Assembly (NCBI RefSeq): GCF_036746095.1
Contig: NZ_DAIOEU010000011.1
Location: 1-64,000, forward strand
Origin: Dyella_B sp036746095
Lineage (GTDB): Bacteria > Pseudomonadota > Gammaproteobacteria > Xanthomonadales > Rhodanobacteraceae
Direction: 5' to 3'
DNA length: 64,000 nt
The notes beneath the pieces are model-generated. The model had not been told where the DNA came from and made no database searches. It saw only the letters and a program-made list of their open reading frames with translations. The first letter of the stretch is position 1, and the number at the start of each line of letters is the position of its first letter. The position numbers and the translations under genes were made by a program. Shown here piece by piece: positions 50,532-59,959 of this stretch.

Positions 50532-50858
50532 ATGACCATCTCGATCACTCCTTCCGCCCAGCAGCGCATGCGCCAATTCCTCGCGCAGGCGCCGTCTGCC
50601 GCCGGTGTCCGTTTCGGTGTGAAGCGCACCGGCTGTTCGGGCTTTGCCTATGTAGTGGATCTGGCCCAGCAGGTAGGCGAGAACGACCAGGCCTTCGAGA
50701 TCGATGGCGTGCCGGTGATCGTCGACGCCAAGAGCCTGCCGCTGGTGGAAGGCACCGAAATCGACTTCCAGCGCCAGGGACTCAACGCCAGCTTCGTGTT
50801 CCGCAACCCCAATGCCACCGGCGAATGCGGGTGCGGGGAAAGCTTCACCGTCGGCTGA
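50532..50858 (+). CDS. A-type iron-sulfur cluster carrier (IscA/ErpA/SufA)
   Basis: 108 residues from ATG 50532. The three cluster-binding cysteines are Cys35 ('KRTGCSGFAYVVDLAQQVGE') and Cys99/Cys101 ('ATGECGCGESFTVG'). It carries Fe-S clusters to target enzymes. A lone gene divergent from asnS; sequence alone does not distinguish the ErpA, IscA and SufA members. Confidence 0.9.
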   Translation: MTISITPSAQQRMRQFLAQAPSAAGVRFGVKRTGCSGFAYVVDLAQQVGENDQAFEIDGVPVIVDAKSLPLVEGTEIDFQRQGLNASFVFRNPNATGECGCGESFTVG

Positions 50859-50975
50859 GCTGCGCATAGACCCAGCTAATTCAGCGGCTTGCGTCCGCTC
50901 ATTCACCCCGCTTACAATTCCGCTTCTGTCCACGCCAAACAGGCGCTGGACAGCCCTTGCCTCACCGCATGCCGC

Positions 50976-51009
50976 GGGAGGCTGCGAGGCCCGTAAGGGT
51001 CGCATCCTT
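50976..51009 (+). promoter_or_regulatory. Leader hairpin of rpsF, possible S6:S18 autoregulatory site
   Basis: TGCGA-GG-CCC pairs with GGG-TCGCA around GTAA (50983-51004) immediately before the AAGGAG of rpsF. Leaders of rpsF operons in many bacteria bind the S6:S18 complex to repress translation. The position and bulged GC hairpin fit, but the consensus was not checked base by base. Confidence 0.45.
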
Positions 51010-51023
51010 AAGGAGTTTTCCCG

Positions 51024-51452
51024 ATGACCTTGCGTCATTACGAAGTTGTATTCATGGTCCATCCCGACCAGAGCGAACAGGTTCCGGCGATGATCGAGCG
51101 CTACAAGGCGCTGATCAGTTCCGACGGCGGCAAGATCCACCGCCTGGAAGACTGGGGCCGCCGCCAGCTGGCGTATCCGATCGTGAACCTGGCCAAAGCC
51201 CATTACGTCATGCTCAACATCGAAGTGAGCCAGAACGTGCTGAGCGAACTGGAGTCGGGCTTCCGCTTCAACGACGCCGTGCTGCGCCACCTGGTGATCA
51301 AGCGCGACGCTGCCGACACCGAGCAGTCCTTCATCCTCAAGAGCAAGGAAAAGGACGACGCCAAGTCCTCCCGCCGCCGTGACGATGACAGCGATGGCGA
51401 CGATCGCCGCGTAGGTCGTGCCGATAGCGACGACGCCGATTCCGAAGATTGA
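51024..51452 (+). CDS. rpsF: 30S ribosomal protein S6
   Basis: 142 residues. 'YEVVFMVHPDQSEQVPAMIE' and 'GRRQLAYPIVNLAKAHYVML' are S6 hallmarks. The acidic tail ('DDDSDGDDRRVGRADSDDAD') is longer than usual; in E. coli such tails take added glutamates. First gene of rpsF-rpsR-rplI-dnaB. Confidence 0.96.
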   Translation: MTLRHYEVVFMVHPDQSEQVPAMIERYKALISSDGGKIHRLEDWGRRQLAYPIVNLAKAHYVMLNIEVSQNVLSELESGFRFNDAVLRHLVIKRDAADTEQSFILKSKEKDDAKSSRRRDDDSDGDDRRVGRADSDDADSED

Positions 51453-51469
51453 TCCAGGAGCCCAGACTC

Positions 51470-51700
51470 ATGTCCAAGTTCTTCCGCCGCCGTAAGTTCT
51501 GCCGCTTCACGGCTGAAAAAGTCAAAGAGATCGACTACAAGGATCTCAATACGCTGCGCCAGTACGTCACTGAAAACGGCAAGATCGTGCCCAGCCGCAT
51601 CACCGGCACCAAGGCGCGCTACCAGCGCCAGCTGGCCACGGCGATCAAGCGCGCGCGCTTCCTGGCGCTGCTGCCGTACACGGACAACCACGACGTTTAA
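51470..51700 (+). CDS. rpsR: 30S ribosomal protein S18
   Basis: 76 residues. 'RRRKFCRFTAEKVKEIDYKD' and 'PSRITGTKARYQRQLATAIK' are diagnostic. It binds 16S rRNA with S6. ATG 51470 gives the standard length. No priB lies between rpsF and rpsR, unlike in E. coli. Confidence 0.97.
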   Translation: MSKFFRRRKFCRFTAEKVKEIDYKDLNTLRQYVTENGKIVPSRITGTKARYQRQLATAIKRARFLALLPYTDNHDV

Positions 51701-51799
51701 TGCTTTACCGCTGCTGCCCGCAAGGGCAGCAGTTCCTTTCGGACAACCGTCCACGGCTGCATCGGGCCACTCCGGTGCTAACGAATCGAGGAATCAATC

Positions 51800-52252
51800 A
51801 TGGAACTCATTCTTCTTGAGAAGGTGCGCAACCTCGGCAACCTCGGCGACAAGGTCAACGTCAAGCCGGGCTATGGCCGCAACTACCTGCTGCCGCAGGG
51901 CAAGGCCGTGCGTGTCAACGCCGAGAACCTCGCCGCCTTCGAAGCGCGCCGCGCCGAATACGAAGCCAAGGCCAATAAGCTGCTGTCCGATGCCGGCGCC
52001 CGCCAGGCCAAGCTGACCGACGTGACGGTGACCATCGCCGCCAACGCCAGTCCGGAAGGCAAGCTGTATGGTTCGGTCGGTCCGCGCGAGATCGCCGATG
52101 CGCTGCAGGCCGCCGGCCATGACATCCACAAGGGCGAAGTGATCCAGGGCGAAGGCCCGATCCGCCATACTGGCGAATTCGACGTGGTGATCAGCCTGCA
52201 CGCCGACGTGCAGAACACGATCAAGGTTGTTGTGGTTCCCGAGAAGCAGTAA
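51800..52252 (+). CDS. rplI: 50S ribosomal protein L9
   Basis: 150 residues. 'MELILLEKVRNLGNLGDKVN' and 'VKPGYGRNYLLPQGKAVRVN' mark the N-terminal domain, with the long connecting helix and C-terminal domain after it. A strong terminator follows the gene, separating it from dnaB. Confidence 0.97.
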   Translation: MELILLEKVRNLGNLGDKVNVKPGYGRNYLLPQGKAVRVNAENLAAFEARRAEYEAKANKLLSDAGARQAKLTDVTVTIAANASPEGKLYGSVGPREIADALQAAGHDIHKGEVIQGEGPIRHTGEFDVVISLHADVQNTIKVVVVPEKQ

Positions 52253-52307
52253 GCCTCGGCGACATCGATTGCAGCCTCCGCTGCTGCCACGCGACTAGGC
52301 AATAGGC

Positions 52308-52345
52308 AAAAGGCACCCCGTGACAACGCGGGTGCCTTTTGTTTT
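52308..52345 (+). terminator. Rho-independent terminator after rplI
   Basis: AAAAGGCACC and GGTGCCTTTT form the stem, with further C-G pairs toward the loop, followed by GTTTT. It ends the ribosomal protein operon before dnaB. Confidence 0.85.
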
Positions 52346-52361
52346 CCCGGGCTGCCGTTTT

Positions 52362-52391
52362 TTATCCCCAGTCGCCCACAAGATATCCACA
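52362..52391 (+). promoter_or_regulatory. Two DnaA-box-like sites upstream of dnaB
   Basis: TTATCCCCA (52362-52370) and ATATCCACA (52383-52391) each differ by one base from the consensus TTATCCACA. They lie about 100-130 bp before the dnaB start in the intergenic region, so DnaA may influence replicative helicase expression. Confidence 0.4.
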
Positions 52392-52491
52392 GACTTATTG
52401 GCTCGTCTCAGGCGATGAGACCTCGTAAGCTCATTACTTGTGCGTGCGGCCTACACGGCGCTGAGCACCCCTCTTGCTACAGGGAATGTCC

Positions 52492-53883
52492 ATGTCCTTC
52501 GTCCCCGAACGCAAATCCTCCTACAGCGCCATTGAGGCGTTGCGCGTGCCGCCGCATTCCATCGATGCGGAGCAGGCGGTGCTGGGTGGACTGATGCTCG
52601 CGGCTGACGCATTGGATCGGGTTGCCGACAAACTCGCCGAGCAGGATTTCTATCGCAAAGACCATCGCCTGATCTGGCGCGCGATCACCGAGCTTGCCAA
52701 CAAGGGCATGCCTTGCGACGCGATCACGCTGGGCGACTGGTTCGAAGCCAACGGCCTGGCCGAGATGGTGGGCGGCGCCAGCTATCTGGTCGAACTGGCG
52801 AACACGACGCCGAGCGCGGCGAACATCATCGCCTATGCCGAGATCGTGCGCGAGAAATCCGTGCTGCGTCAGTTGATCGATGCCGGCACCGCGATCACCG
52901 AAGACGGCTATCGCCCGGAAGGCAAGACCGTGCACGAGGTGCTGGAAACGGCCGAGCAGCGCGTCTTCCACATCGCCGAATCCGGTGCGCGCGGGAAGAA
53001 GGACACCGTGTCCATGCGCGATGCGGTAAAGGATGCCTTCCGCCAGTTGCACGAGCGCTATCAGAACCGCGGCCAGCTCACCGGCATTTCTACCGGCTTT
53101 AGCGATCTGGACAACCTCACGTCCGGTTTGCAGCCGTCGGACCTGATCATCGTTGCGGCGCGCCCGTCGATGGGCAAGACCGCTTTTTCGGTCAACATCG
53201 CCGAAGCTTGCGCGCTGCGTGCCAAGAAGCCGGTGGCGATCTTTTCGATGGAAATGTCCGCCTCCCAGCTGGCCTTCCGCCTGATCTCTTCGGTCGGACG
53301 CATCCATGCCCAACATCTGCGCACAGGCGACCTGGCCGAAGAAGATTGGCCGCGCGTCACCAATGCCATCGCGCTGCTCTCAGAAGCGAAAATCTTCATC
53401 GACGACACGCCGGGCCTGTCGCCGGTGGAAATGCGTTCACGCGCGCGACGCCTGGCCCGCGAACATGGCGGACTCGGCCTGATCGTGATCGACTACCTGC
53501 AGCTGATGCAGGTGCCTGGCAACAAGGAAAACCGTGCCACGGAGATCTCGGAAATCTCGCGCTCGCTGAAAGGCCTGGCCAAGGAGCTCAACGTACCGGT
53601 TATCGCGCTGTCGCAGTTGAACCGCTCACTGGAGCAGCGCGCGGACAAGCGGCCGATGATGTCGGACCTGCGTGAATCGGGCGCTATCGAGCAGGACGCG
53701 GACGTGATCATGTTCATCTACCGCGACGAGTACTACAACAAGGATTCCCCGGACAAAGGCTTGGCCGAGATCATCATCGGCAAGCAGCGTAACGGCCCCA
53801 CGGATACGGTGAAATTGACCTTCCTCGGTCACTACACCAAGTTCGAGAACTATAGCCCGGACTCGTATACCGGCCATTTCTGA
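52492..53883 (+). CDS. dnaB: Replicative DNA helicase DnaB
   Basis: 463 residues from ATG 52492 (AGGGA seven bases upstream). N-terminal domain 'RVPPHSIDAEQAVLGGLMLA', linker, then the RecA-like core with Walker A 'ARPSMGKTAFSVNIAEACAL', 'IFSMEMSASQLAFRLIS', 'LGLIVIDYLQLM' and the arginine finger region 'DLRESGAIEQDADVIMFIYR'. No intein is present. It unwinds DNA at the replication fork. Confidence 0.97.
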   Translation: MSFVPERKSSYSAIEALRVPPHSIDAEQAVLGGLMLAADALDRVADKLAEQDFYRKDHRLIWRAITELANKGMPCDAITLGDWFEANGLAEMVGGASYLVELANTTPSAANIIAYAEIVREKSVLRQLIDAGTAITEDGYRPEGKTVHEVLETAEQRVFHIAESGARGKKDTVSMRDAVKDAFRQLHERYQNRGQLTGISTGFSDLDNLTSGLQPSDLIIVAARPSMGKTAFSVNIAEACALRAKKPVAIFSMEMSASQLAFRLISSVGRIHAQHLRTGDLAEEDWPRVTNAIALLSEAKIFIDDTPGLSPVEMRSRARRLAREHGGLGLIVIDYLQLMQVPGNKENRATEISEISRSLKGLAKELNVPVIALSQLNRSLEQRADKRPMMSDLRESGAIEQDADVIMFIYRDEYYNKDSPDKGLAEIIIGKQRNGPTDTVKLTFLGHYTKFENYSPDSYTGHF

Positions 53884-54056
53884 GCCGGCGTTGCCCGCGC
53901 ACTGCCATCTGCGCGCCACGACCCAGCGCAGGTTAGCGGCTACCCTGTGCGTCGATAGGTTGCGCCGAACCCACCCCTCCCGATGGGAAAGGAAAGGTTG
54001 AGCTCGCCACGAGATCCACCCTTTGCCAGGAACCGCACTTCATCCATGCAAGCATC

Positions 54057-55145
54057 ATGAGTCGCACCACCGTCGCCACCATCCATCTGGGCGCATTGCG
54101 CCACAACCTCGCGCGGATCAAAGAACTGGCTGTGCCGGCCAGGGTCATGGCGGTGGTCAAGGCCGATGCGTACGGTCATGGACTGGAGCGCGTCGCGCGT
54201 GCCCTGGATGGCGCGGCGGATGCCTTTGCGGTGGCGTCGCTGGGCGATGGTTTGCGCTTGCGCGCGGCGGGACATCGCCAGCGCATCGTGGTGTTGTCAG
54301 GTCCCGATCAGTCCGGCGATATGGCGGAAATGCAGCGGCTTGGCCTTGATGCCGCCATCCATCATGAAAGCCAGCTGCAGTGGCTGTCGGAAGCATCGCC
54401 CACGCGTGGGCGCTTGCGCGTATGGTTGAAAATCGACAGCGGCATGCATCGTCTCGGCTTTGCTCCCGAGCGTGCGGCGATAGTGCATGCGCAACTGGCG
54501 GCAATGGCGGGCATCGATCCGGACATCGGCTGGATGACGCATTTTGCCGAGTCGGAGGTGTTCGATGGCGATCGCACGCGCCAGCAGATCGAGCGGTTTC
54601 AAGCCGCCACGCGGCACCTCGCCGGGCCGCGTTCGCTTTCCAATTCCGCCGCTGTGTTGGGCTGGCCGGACGCGCGCGGAGATTGGGTGCGTACCGGTGG
54701 CCTGCTCTATGGGCTGTCGGTCGTAGAAGGCAAAAGCGGCGTTGATTTCGGTTTTCGCCCAGCCATGACGCTAGCGACGCGCCTGATCGCCATCAACCTG
54801 ATCAAGCGCGGTGAACGCATCGGGTACAACGGCACCTGGGAATGCCCGGAAGACATGCCTGTCGGTGTCGCTGCGGTCGGTTATGGCGACGGCTATCCGC
54901 GCAGTGCCATGGCCGGCACGCCTGTGCTGGTGGCGAACACGCGAGTGCCGTTGATCGGTCGTGTATCCATGGACCTGATTACGCTGGATCTGCGTGCTGC
55001 GCCTGGCGCCAAAGTGGGCGATCGCGTCGTGCTGTGGGGGCCGGAGATGCCGGTGGAAATCGTCGCGGCACAGGCCGGCACGATCAGTTATGACCTGACC
55101 TGCGGGATGACTCGCCGCGTACTGTTTGTCGAGGACGACCGGTAA
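54057..55145 (+). CDS. alr: Alanine racemase
   Basis: 362 residues. The PLP-binding Lys35 is in 'MAVVKADAYGHG', and the second catalytic Tyr in 'GERIGYNGTW'. 'RVSMDLITLDL' and 'YDLTCGMTRRV' close the domain. It makes D-alanine for peptidoglycan. It lies between dnaB and radA, a common proteobacterial order. Confidence 0.96.
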   Translation: MSRTTVATIHLGALRHNLARIKELAVPARVMAVVKADAYGHGLERVARALDGAADAFAVASLGDGLRLRAAGHRQRIVVLSGPDQSGDMAEMQRLGLDAAIHHESQLQWLSEASPTRGRLRVWLKIDSGMHRLGFAPERAAIVHAQLAAMAGIDPDIGWMTHFAESEVFDGDRTRQQIERFQAATRHLAGPRSLSNSAAVLGWPDARGDWVRTGGLLYGLSVVEGKSGVDFGFRPAMTLATRLIAINLIKRGERIGYNGTWECPEDMPVGVAAVGYGDGYPRSAMAGTPVLVANTRVPLIGRVSMDLITLDLRAAPGAKVGDRVVLWGPEMPVEIVAAQAGTISYDLTCGMTRRVLFVEDDR

Positions 55146-55214
55146 TCGCACGTCTCGCGGCCTGCGACCCTTGCAGGCTAAGCTCTCGCTCATCGATTCC
55201 ACGCATGCAGTGTC

Positions 55215-56594
55215 ATGGCCAAAGCTAAAACCGCCTACATCTGCGCCGATTGCGGTGCCGAACATTCCAAATGGCAAGGCCAATGCGTGGAATGCGGCGC
55301 CTGGAACACGCTGTCTGAATTCGTCGTGCAGCCGGCGCAGAAATCCGCCGGTGCAGCACGGCAAAGTGGCTATGCCGGTGCCGTGAGTGGCGTGGCGCGC
55401 GTGACGCCGCTGACTGACGTGCTGGTGACCGCCGAATCGCGGACGTTGACCGGCATTGGCGAACTGGACCGCGTACTGGGTGGCGGATTGGTCGACGGAT
55501 CGGTCGTGCTGATCGGCGGTGATCCTGGCATAGGCAAATCGACGTTGCTCCTGCAAATGCTCGGCAAGCTCGGCGAAAAGCTGCCCAGCGTGTACGTCAC
55601 CGGCGAAGAATCGCTGGCTCAGGTGGCTGCGCGCGCGCAGCGCTTGGATTTGCCATTGCAGCCTCTGCACGCGCTCGCCGAGACGGGTATCGAACGCATT
55701 CTCGACCAGGTTTCTGCCACGCGGCCACGCGTGCTGGTGATCGATTCCATTCAAACGATCTGGACGGACCTGCTTACTGCGGCACCCGGTTCGGTAAGCC
55801 AGGTGCGCGAATCCGCTGCCAAGCTCACGCGGTTCGCGAAGGAGACCGGTACCTCGGTTTTCCTGGTTGGGCACGTCACCAAGGAAGGCGGCATTGCAGG
55901 CCCGCGCGTGCTCGAGCACATGGTCGATGCCGTGCTGTATTTCGAAGGCGAATCCGGCAGCCGCTTCCGCGTGTTGCGCGCGTTCAAGAATCGCTTTGGC
56001 GCGGTCAACGAACTGGGCGTGTTCGCCATGTCCGAAAAGGGGCTGCGCGAAGTGCCCAACCCCTCTGCGATTTTTCTTTCCGCGCACAGTGGACCGACTT
56101 CAGGTAGCGCCATCATGGTGACACGCGAAGGTACGCGCCCCTTGCTGGTGGAGGTGCAGGCGCTGGTGGACCAATCGTCGCTAGGAAATCCGCGCCGTGT
56201 GGCGCTCGGTCTCGAGCAAAACCGCCTGGCAATGTTGCTGGCCGTCTTGCATCGGCACGGCGGCGTTGCGGCTTACGATCAGGACGTCTTCGTCAATGTC
56301 GTTGGTGGCATTCGTGTACAGGAAACGGCCGCCGATCTGCCTGTATTGCTCGCCGTGCTTTCCTCGCTGCGCGATCGCCCACTGCCGGACAAAGCGATTA
56401 CCTTCGGCGAAGTCGGTCTTTCCGGTGAAATTCGTCCGGTTCCCAATGGCGAAGACCGCTTGAAAGAAGCCGCTCACCATGGGTTTCAACGCGCCATCGT
56501 GCCGAAGGCCAACGCACTAAAGAAGGGGCGCGTAGGCGATATGGAAGTCATCGGCGTGGAGCGCTTGTCGCAAGCCATTGATGCTTGCCGTTGA
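55215..56594 (+). CDS. radA: DNA repair protein RadA
   Basis: 459 residues. Four-cysteine zinc finger ('YICADCGAEHSKWQGQCVEC'), Walker A 'LIGGDPGIGKSTLLLQMLGK', the RadA-specific 'FKNRFG' motif, and a C-terminal Lon-protease-like domain ('LGLEQNRLAMLLAVLHRHGG', 'TFGEVGLSGEIRPVPNGEDR'). It processes recombination intermediates by branch migration. Confidence 0.96.
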   Translation: MAKAKTAYICADCGAEHSKWQGQCVECGAWNTLSEFVVQPAQKSAGAARQSGYAGAVSGVARVTPLTDVLVTAESRTLTGIGELDRVLGGGLVDGSVVLIGGDPGIGKSTLLLQMLGKLGEKLPSVYVTGEESLAQVAARAQRLDLPLQPLHALAETGIERILDQVSATRPRVLVIDSIQTIWTDLLTAAPGSVSQVRESAAKLTRFAKETGTSVFLVGHVTKEGGIAGPRVLEHMVDAVLYFEGESGSRFRVLRAFKNRFGAVNELGVFAMSEKGLREVPNPSAIFLSAHSGPTSGSAIMVTREGTRPLLVEVQALVDQSSLGNPRRVALGLEQNRLAMLLAVLHRHGGVAAYDQDVFVNVVGGIRVQETAADLPVLLAVLSSLRDRPLPDKAITFGEVGLSGEIRPVPNGEDRLKEAAHHGFQRAIVPKANALKKGRVGDMEVIGVERLSQAIDACR

Positions 56595-56596
56595 GC

Positions 56597-57406
56597 TCAA
56601 TCCACGGCGCGATGCAGTATCACTTCCAATACGAACTTTGATCCAAAGAACGCCAGCACCAATACGCTCATGCCGATCAGGGTAAGGTTCACCGCGCTGC
56701 GGCCACGCCAGCCGTGTCGCCAGCGGCCGTAGAGCAGGGCGCCGAACACCAGCCAGGCGATGATCGACAGCACAGTCTTGTGGACCAAGTGTTGGCCGAA
56801 CAGGTTGTTCACGAACAGGATGCCGGTGAGCAGCGCCACGGTAAGCAGGCCGAAGCCGGCGCCAATCAGGCGGAACAGCAAGGATTCGGTCAGCGTCAGA
56901 GGAGGAAGGGCACTCAGCCACGGTCCAATGTGACGGTGCCGGAGCGCTTTTTCCTGGATCGCGAGCAGGATCGCCATCGCTGCGGCAATCGAAAGCACGC
57001 TGAAGGCAAGCAAGGCCACCGTGACGTGCAGCTTGATGTGCCAGTCCATGGGAATCGGTAGGGTCGGGGGGGCGAAGAAGCTATCGACGCATAGAAGCAG
57101 CGCGCTTAGCGGAAACACGATCACGCCAAGCGCCATCACGGGGCGCGTGAGGTTCACGACCAGCGTGAGTGCGGACACCACGCACGCCACCAGCGAAAGC
57201 GCAGCAAAGAAGTGCAGATCGAGCGCGCCACGATGTGCTGCAAGCAACCACGCGGCATGCGCCAGTATCGCAAGGGTGGCGATGACCAAAGCTGGGCGCG
57301 CAACTCGTGCCGGTACTGTTGCGCGGCTGTCGAACAGCGGCCATGCCAACAGTCCGCTGGCAAGCAGGTAGCAGACGATGGCGAAGATGGAGAGGGCGGC
57401 GAACAT
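56597..57406 (-). CDS. Cytochrome c assembly (CcsA/YpjD-family) membrane protein
   Basis: 269 residues from ATG 57406, eight or so predicted membrane helices. The C-terminal domain contains the haem-handling features of the family: 'MDWHIKLHVTVALLAFSVLS', 'LFGQHLVHKTVLSIIAWLVF' and 'WRGRSAVNLTLIG' (conserved His and Trp-Arg-Gly). YpjD proteins are regularly found next to ffh, as here. It shares the tail end of radA (2 bp between stops) and is divergent from ffh. Confidence 0.85.
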   Translation of the reverse strand: MFAALSIFAIVCYLLASGLLAWPLFDSRATVPARVARPALVIATLAILAHAAWLLAAHRGALDLHFFAALSLVACVVSALTLVVNLTRPVMALGVIVFPLSALLLCVDSFFAPPTLPIPMDWHIKLHVTVALLAFSVLSIAAAMAILLAIQEKALRHRHIGPWLSALPPLTLTESLLFRLIGAGFGLLTVALLTGILFVNNLFGQHLVHKTVLSIIAWLVFGALLYGRWRHGWRGRSAVNLTLIGMSVLVLAFFGSKFVLEVILHRAVD

Positions 57407-57682
57407 GGCGTGCAAGTGTCGCACAGGGCGGTGATAGGGTGAACGTGAGCACATCCGGTCGTCTTGCAATGTTGCGGCGACTGTCCGACTTCTACGTGGA
57501 TCGGTGAGCGATGGGCGTCTGCCGGGTCATTGCAGGGCGTTGGATTGGCACGACGTTTCGTGGGAGCGTCGAAGGTTGTTTGATCCCGCGTCGGAAGGTC
57601 GCAGGCACGTCTGTCTGCCAAGAGGCCTGCTGGCCCGGCTCTGGTATCATCGCCAGTCCATTTGCTTTACCCATTCGCCTTT

Positions 57683-59065
57683 ATGTTCGAATCCCTCAGT
57701 CAACGCCTCTCCACCACTGTCAACCGCCTGCGTGGCCGCGGCCGGCTGACCGAGGAAAATATCCGCGAATCGCTGCGCGAAGTGCGCATTGCTCTGCTGG
57801 AAGCGGACGTGGCGCTGCCGGTGGTGCAGGCGCTGATCGAGCGCGTGAAGGTGCGCGCCGTTGGCCAGGAAGTGCTCAAGAGCCTGTCGCCCGGCCAGGC
57901 GCTGGTCAAAGTGGTAAGTGATGAGCTGACCGCGCTGATGGGTACGGCCAATGCCGAACTGAACCTTGCCCAGCAGCCGCCGGCCGTGGTGCTGATGGCG
58001 GGCCTGCAGGGTGCGGGTAAAACCACCACCGTGGCCAAGCTGGCGCGCTTCCTTGCCGAGCGCAAGAAGAAGCGTGTGATGGTGGTGAGTTGCGATGTCT
58101 ATCGTCCGGCGGCGATCGAACAGCTGCGCACCCTGGCCGAGCAAGTCGAGGTCAGGTTCTTTCCTTCCGAGGCCGGCCAGAATCCGGTCGACATTGCCAA
58201 AGCGGCGATCACTGCAGCGCGCAAGGAAGTGATCGACGTGTTGCTGGTGGACACTGCCGGCCGCCTGCACGTCGACGAAGCGATGATGGCCGAGATCAAG
58301 GCGCTACACGCCGCGATCACCCCCATCGAAACCCTGTTCGTGGTCGACTCGATGACCGGCCAGGACGCGGCCAACACCGCCAAGGCCTTTGCCGAGGCAC
58401 TGCCCCTTACCGGTGTGGTGCTCACCAAGACCGACGGCGATGCCCGTGGCGGCGCGGCGCTCTCGGTGCGCTACGTCACCGGTCGGCCGATCAAGTTCCT
58501 TGGTGCGGGTGAAAAGACCGACGCGCTGGAACCGTTCTATCCGGACCGTATCGCGCAACGCATCCTTGGCATGGGCGATGTGCTGTCGCTGGTCGAGGAG
58601 GTGGAGCGCAAAGTCGATCAGGAAAAAGCGCAGAAACTGGCCCAGAAAGTGATGAAGGGCAAGCGCTTCGACCTCAACGACATGCGTGACCAGCTCGAAC
58701 AGATGAACAGCATGGGCGGCCTGGCCGGCTTGATGGACAAGCTGCCGGGCGTGTCCTCGCTGCCGGACAACGTGAAATCCAAGGTCGGCGATGGCGAGAT
58801 CAAGCGCATGATCGCGATCATCAGTTCGATGACCAAGAAAGAGCGCCGCCATCCGGACCTGCTCAACGGTTCCCGCCGCGCCCGTGTGGCGCGGGGTTCC
58901 GGCACGCAGCCAGCGGATGTCAATCGTCTGCTCAAGCAGTACATGCAGATGGAAAAAATGATGTCCAAGCTCTCCAAGGGCGGCACCAAGGGCCTGCTGC
59001 GGCAGATGCGTGGCGCCATGAAGGGCATGAGCGGCATGGGCGGCGGGTTTCCGCCCATGCGTTGA
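57683..59065 (+). CDS. ffh: Signal recognition particle protein Ffh
   Basis: 460 residues from ATG 57683; an earlier TTG would add seven unlikely residues. N domain; G domain with 'GLQGAGKTTTVAKLARFL', 'DVYRPAAIEQL', 'DTAGRLHVDEAMM' and 'TKTDGDARGGAALSVRYVTG'. The methionine-rich M domain ends 'RQMRGAMKGMSGMGGGFPPM'. It targets inner-membrane proteins co-translationally. First of ffh-rpsP-rimM-trmD-rplS. Confidence 0.97.
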   Translation: MFESLSQRLSTTVNRLRGRGRLTEENIRESLREVRIALLEADVALPVVQALIERVKVRAVGQEVLKSLSPGQALVKVVSDELTALMGTANAELNLAQQPPAVVLMAGLQGAGKTTTVAKLARFLAERKKKRVMVVSCDVYRPAAIEQLRTLAEQVEVRFFPSEAGQNPVDIAKAAITAARKEVIDVLLVDTAGRLHVDEAMMAEIKALHAAITPIETLFVVDSMTGQDAANTAKAFAEALPLTGVVLTKTDGDARGGAALSVRYVTGRPIKFLGAGEKTDALEPFYPDRIAQRILGMGDVLSLVEEVERKVDQEKAQKLAQKVMKGKRFDLNDMRDQLEQMNSMGGLAGLMDKLPGVSSLPDNVKSKVGDGEIKRMIAIISSMTKKERRHPDLLNGSRRARVARGSGTQPADVNRLLKQYMQMEKMMSKLSKGGTKGLLRQMRGAMKGMSGMGGGFPPMR

Positions 59066-59182
59066 GGCGGGTGCACCGCTAACCCCTTCCTTTTTCCGCG
59101 AATTTCATTAAAATGTCGCGTTTACCGCGTCCAGTCTAGGGCGTGCTTGCCGGAGACGCCGGCAACTCTGGAGCTTTCAACT

Positions 59183-59434
59183 ATGGTCAAGATTCGTCTT
59201 TCGCGCGGCGGCGCCAAGGGCCGTCCGTTCTACCACGTCGTTGTGACCGATTCGCGCAGCGCGCGTGATGGCCGCAGCATCGAGAACGTGGGATTCTACA
59301 ACCCGGTCGCCGCGGGCAAGGACAAGCGCCTTGATCTGAACGTTGCGCGCGTGCAGGAGTGGGTGGGCAAGGGCGCTCAGTTGAGCGACAAGGTTGCCTC
59401 CCTGTTGAAGGAAGCCGCCAAGCAGGCTGCTTGA
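59183..59434 (+). CDS. rpsP: 30S ribosomal protein S16
   Basis: 83 residues from ATG 59183. 'MVKIRLSRGGAKGRPFYHVV' and 'DSRSARDGRSIENVGFYNPV' are diagnostic. An AT-rich segment (ATTTCATTAAAATG, about 59102-59115) upstream may contain a promoter specific to rpsP. rimM begins two bases after its stop. Confidence 0.96.
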   Translation: MVKIRLSRGGAKGRPFYHVVVTDSRSARDGRSIENVGFYNPVAAGKDKRLDLNVARVQEWVGKGAQLSDKVASLLKEAAKQAA

Positions 59435-59436
59435 GC

Positions 59437-59952
59437 ATGAATACAGCCGGTCGGCGCGTCCTGGTTGGACGCATCGTCGGGTTGTACGGCGTGCAGGGCT
59501 GGGTCAAGCTCGAATCCTGGACCGAGCCCCGTGTGCAGATCTTCAAGTACCAGCCCTGGCTGCTTTCAGCGGCGCCGGGTGGGGAAACGGAGCTCGAAGG
59601 TGTCAAAGGTCGGCCTCAGGGCAAAGGGCTCATCGCCCAATTCCCCGGAGTGGACGACCGGGATGGCGCCGCAGCGCTGGTAGGGCAGGACATCTACGTC
59701 GCCCGCGAGCTGCTGCCGCCACCTGGCAAGGATGAGTATTACTGGGTCGATCTCGAAGGGCTCGAGGTCGTCACCACCGAAGGTGTGGCGTTGGGACGCG
59801 TGAGCCATCTGTTCGCGACCGGCGCCAACGATGTGGTGGTCGTAAGGGATGGCGAGCGCGAGCGGCTGGTTCCTTTCGTCCAGGGTGTGTACGTGCGTGC
59901 GGTGGATATTCCAGGCGGGCGCATGGTGGTGGACTGGGATCCCGAGTTCTGA
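59437..59952 (+). CDS. rimM: Ribosome maturation factor RimM
   Basis: 171 residues from ATG 59437. 'VLVGRIVGLYGVQGWVKLES' marks the N-terminal barrel and 'YYWVDLEGLEVVTTEGVALG' plus 'VPFVQGVYVRAVDIPGGRMV' the PRC barrel. It assists 30S head assembly with S19. Located between rpsP and trmD as usual. Confidence 0.95.
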   Translation: MNTAGRRVLVGRIVGLYGVQGWVKLESWTEPRVQIFKYQPWLLSAAPGGETELEGVKGRPQGKGLIAQFPGVDDRDGAAALVGQDIYVARELLPPPGKDEYYWVDLEGLEVVTTEGVALGRVSHLFATGANDVVVVRDGERERLVPFVQGVYVRAVDIPGGRMVVDWDPEF

Positions 59953-59959
59953 GGGTCCG

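Noticed and set aside
49002..51290. Minus-strand frame of 762 codons covering asnS and beyond
   Set aside because: Only 49002-50402 is asnS. The upstream extension is antisense to the Fe-S carrier gene, has no domain, and would give an abnormal synthetase.
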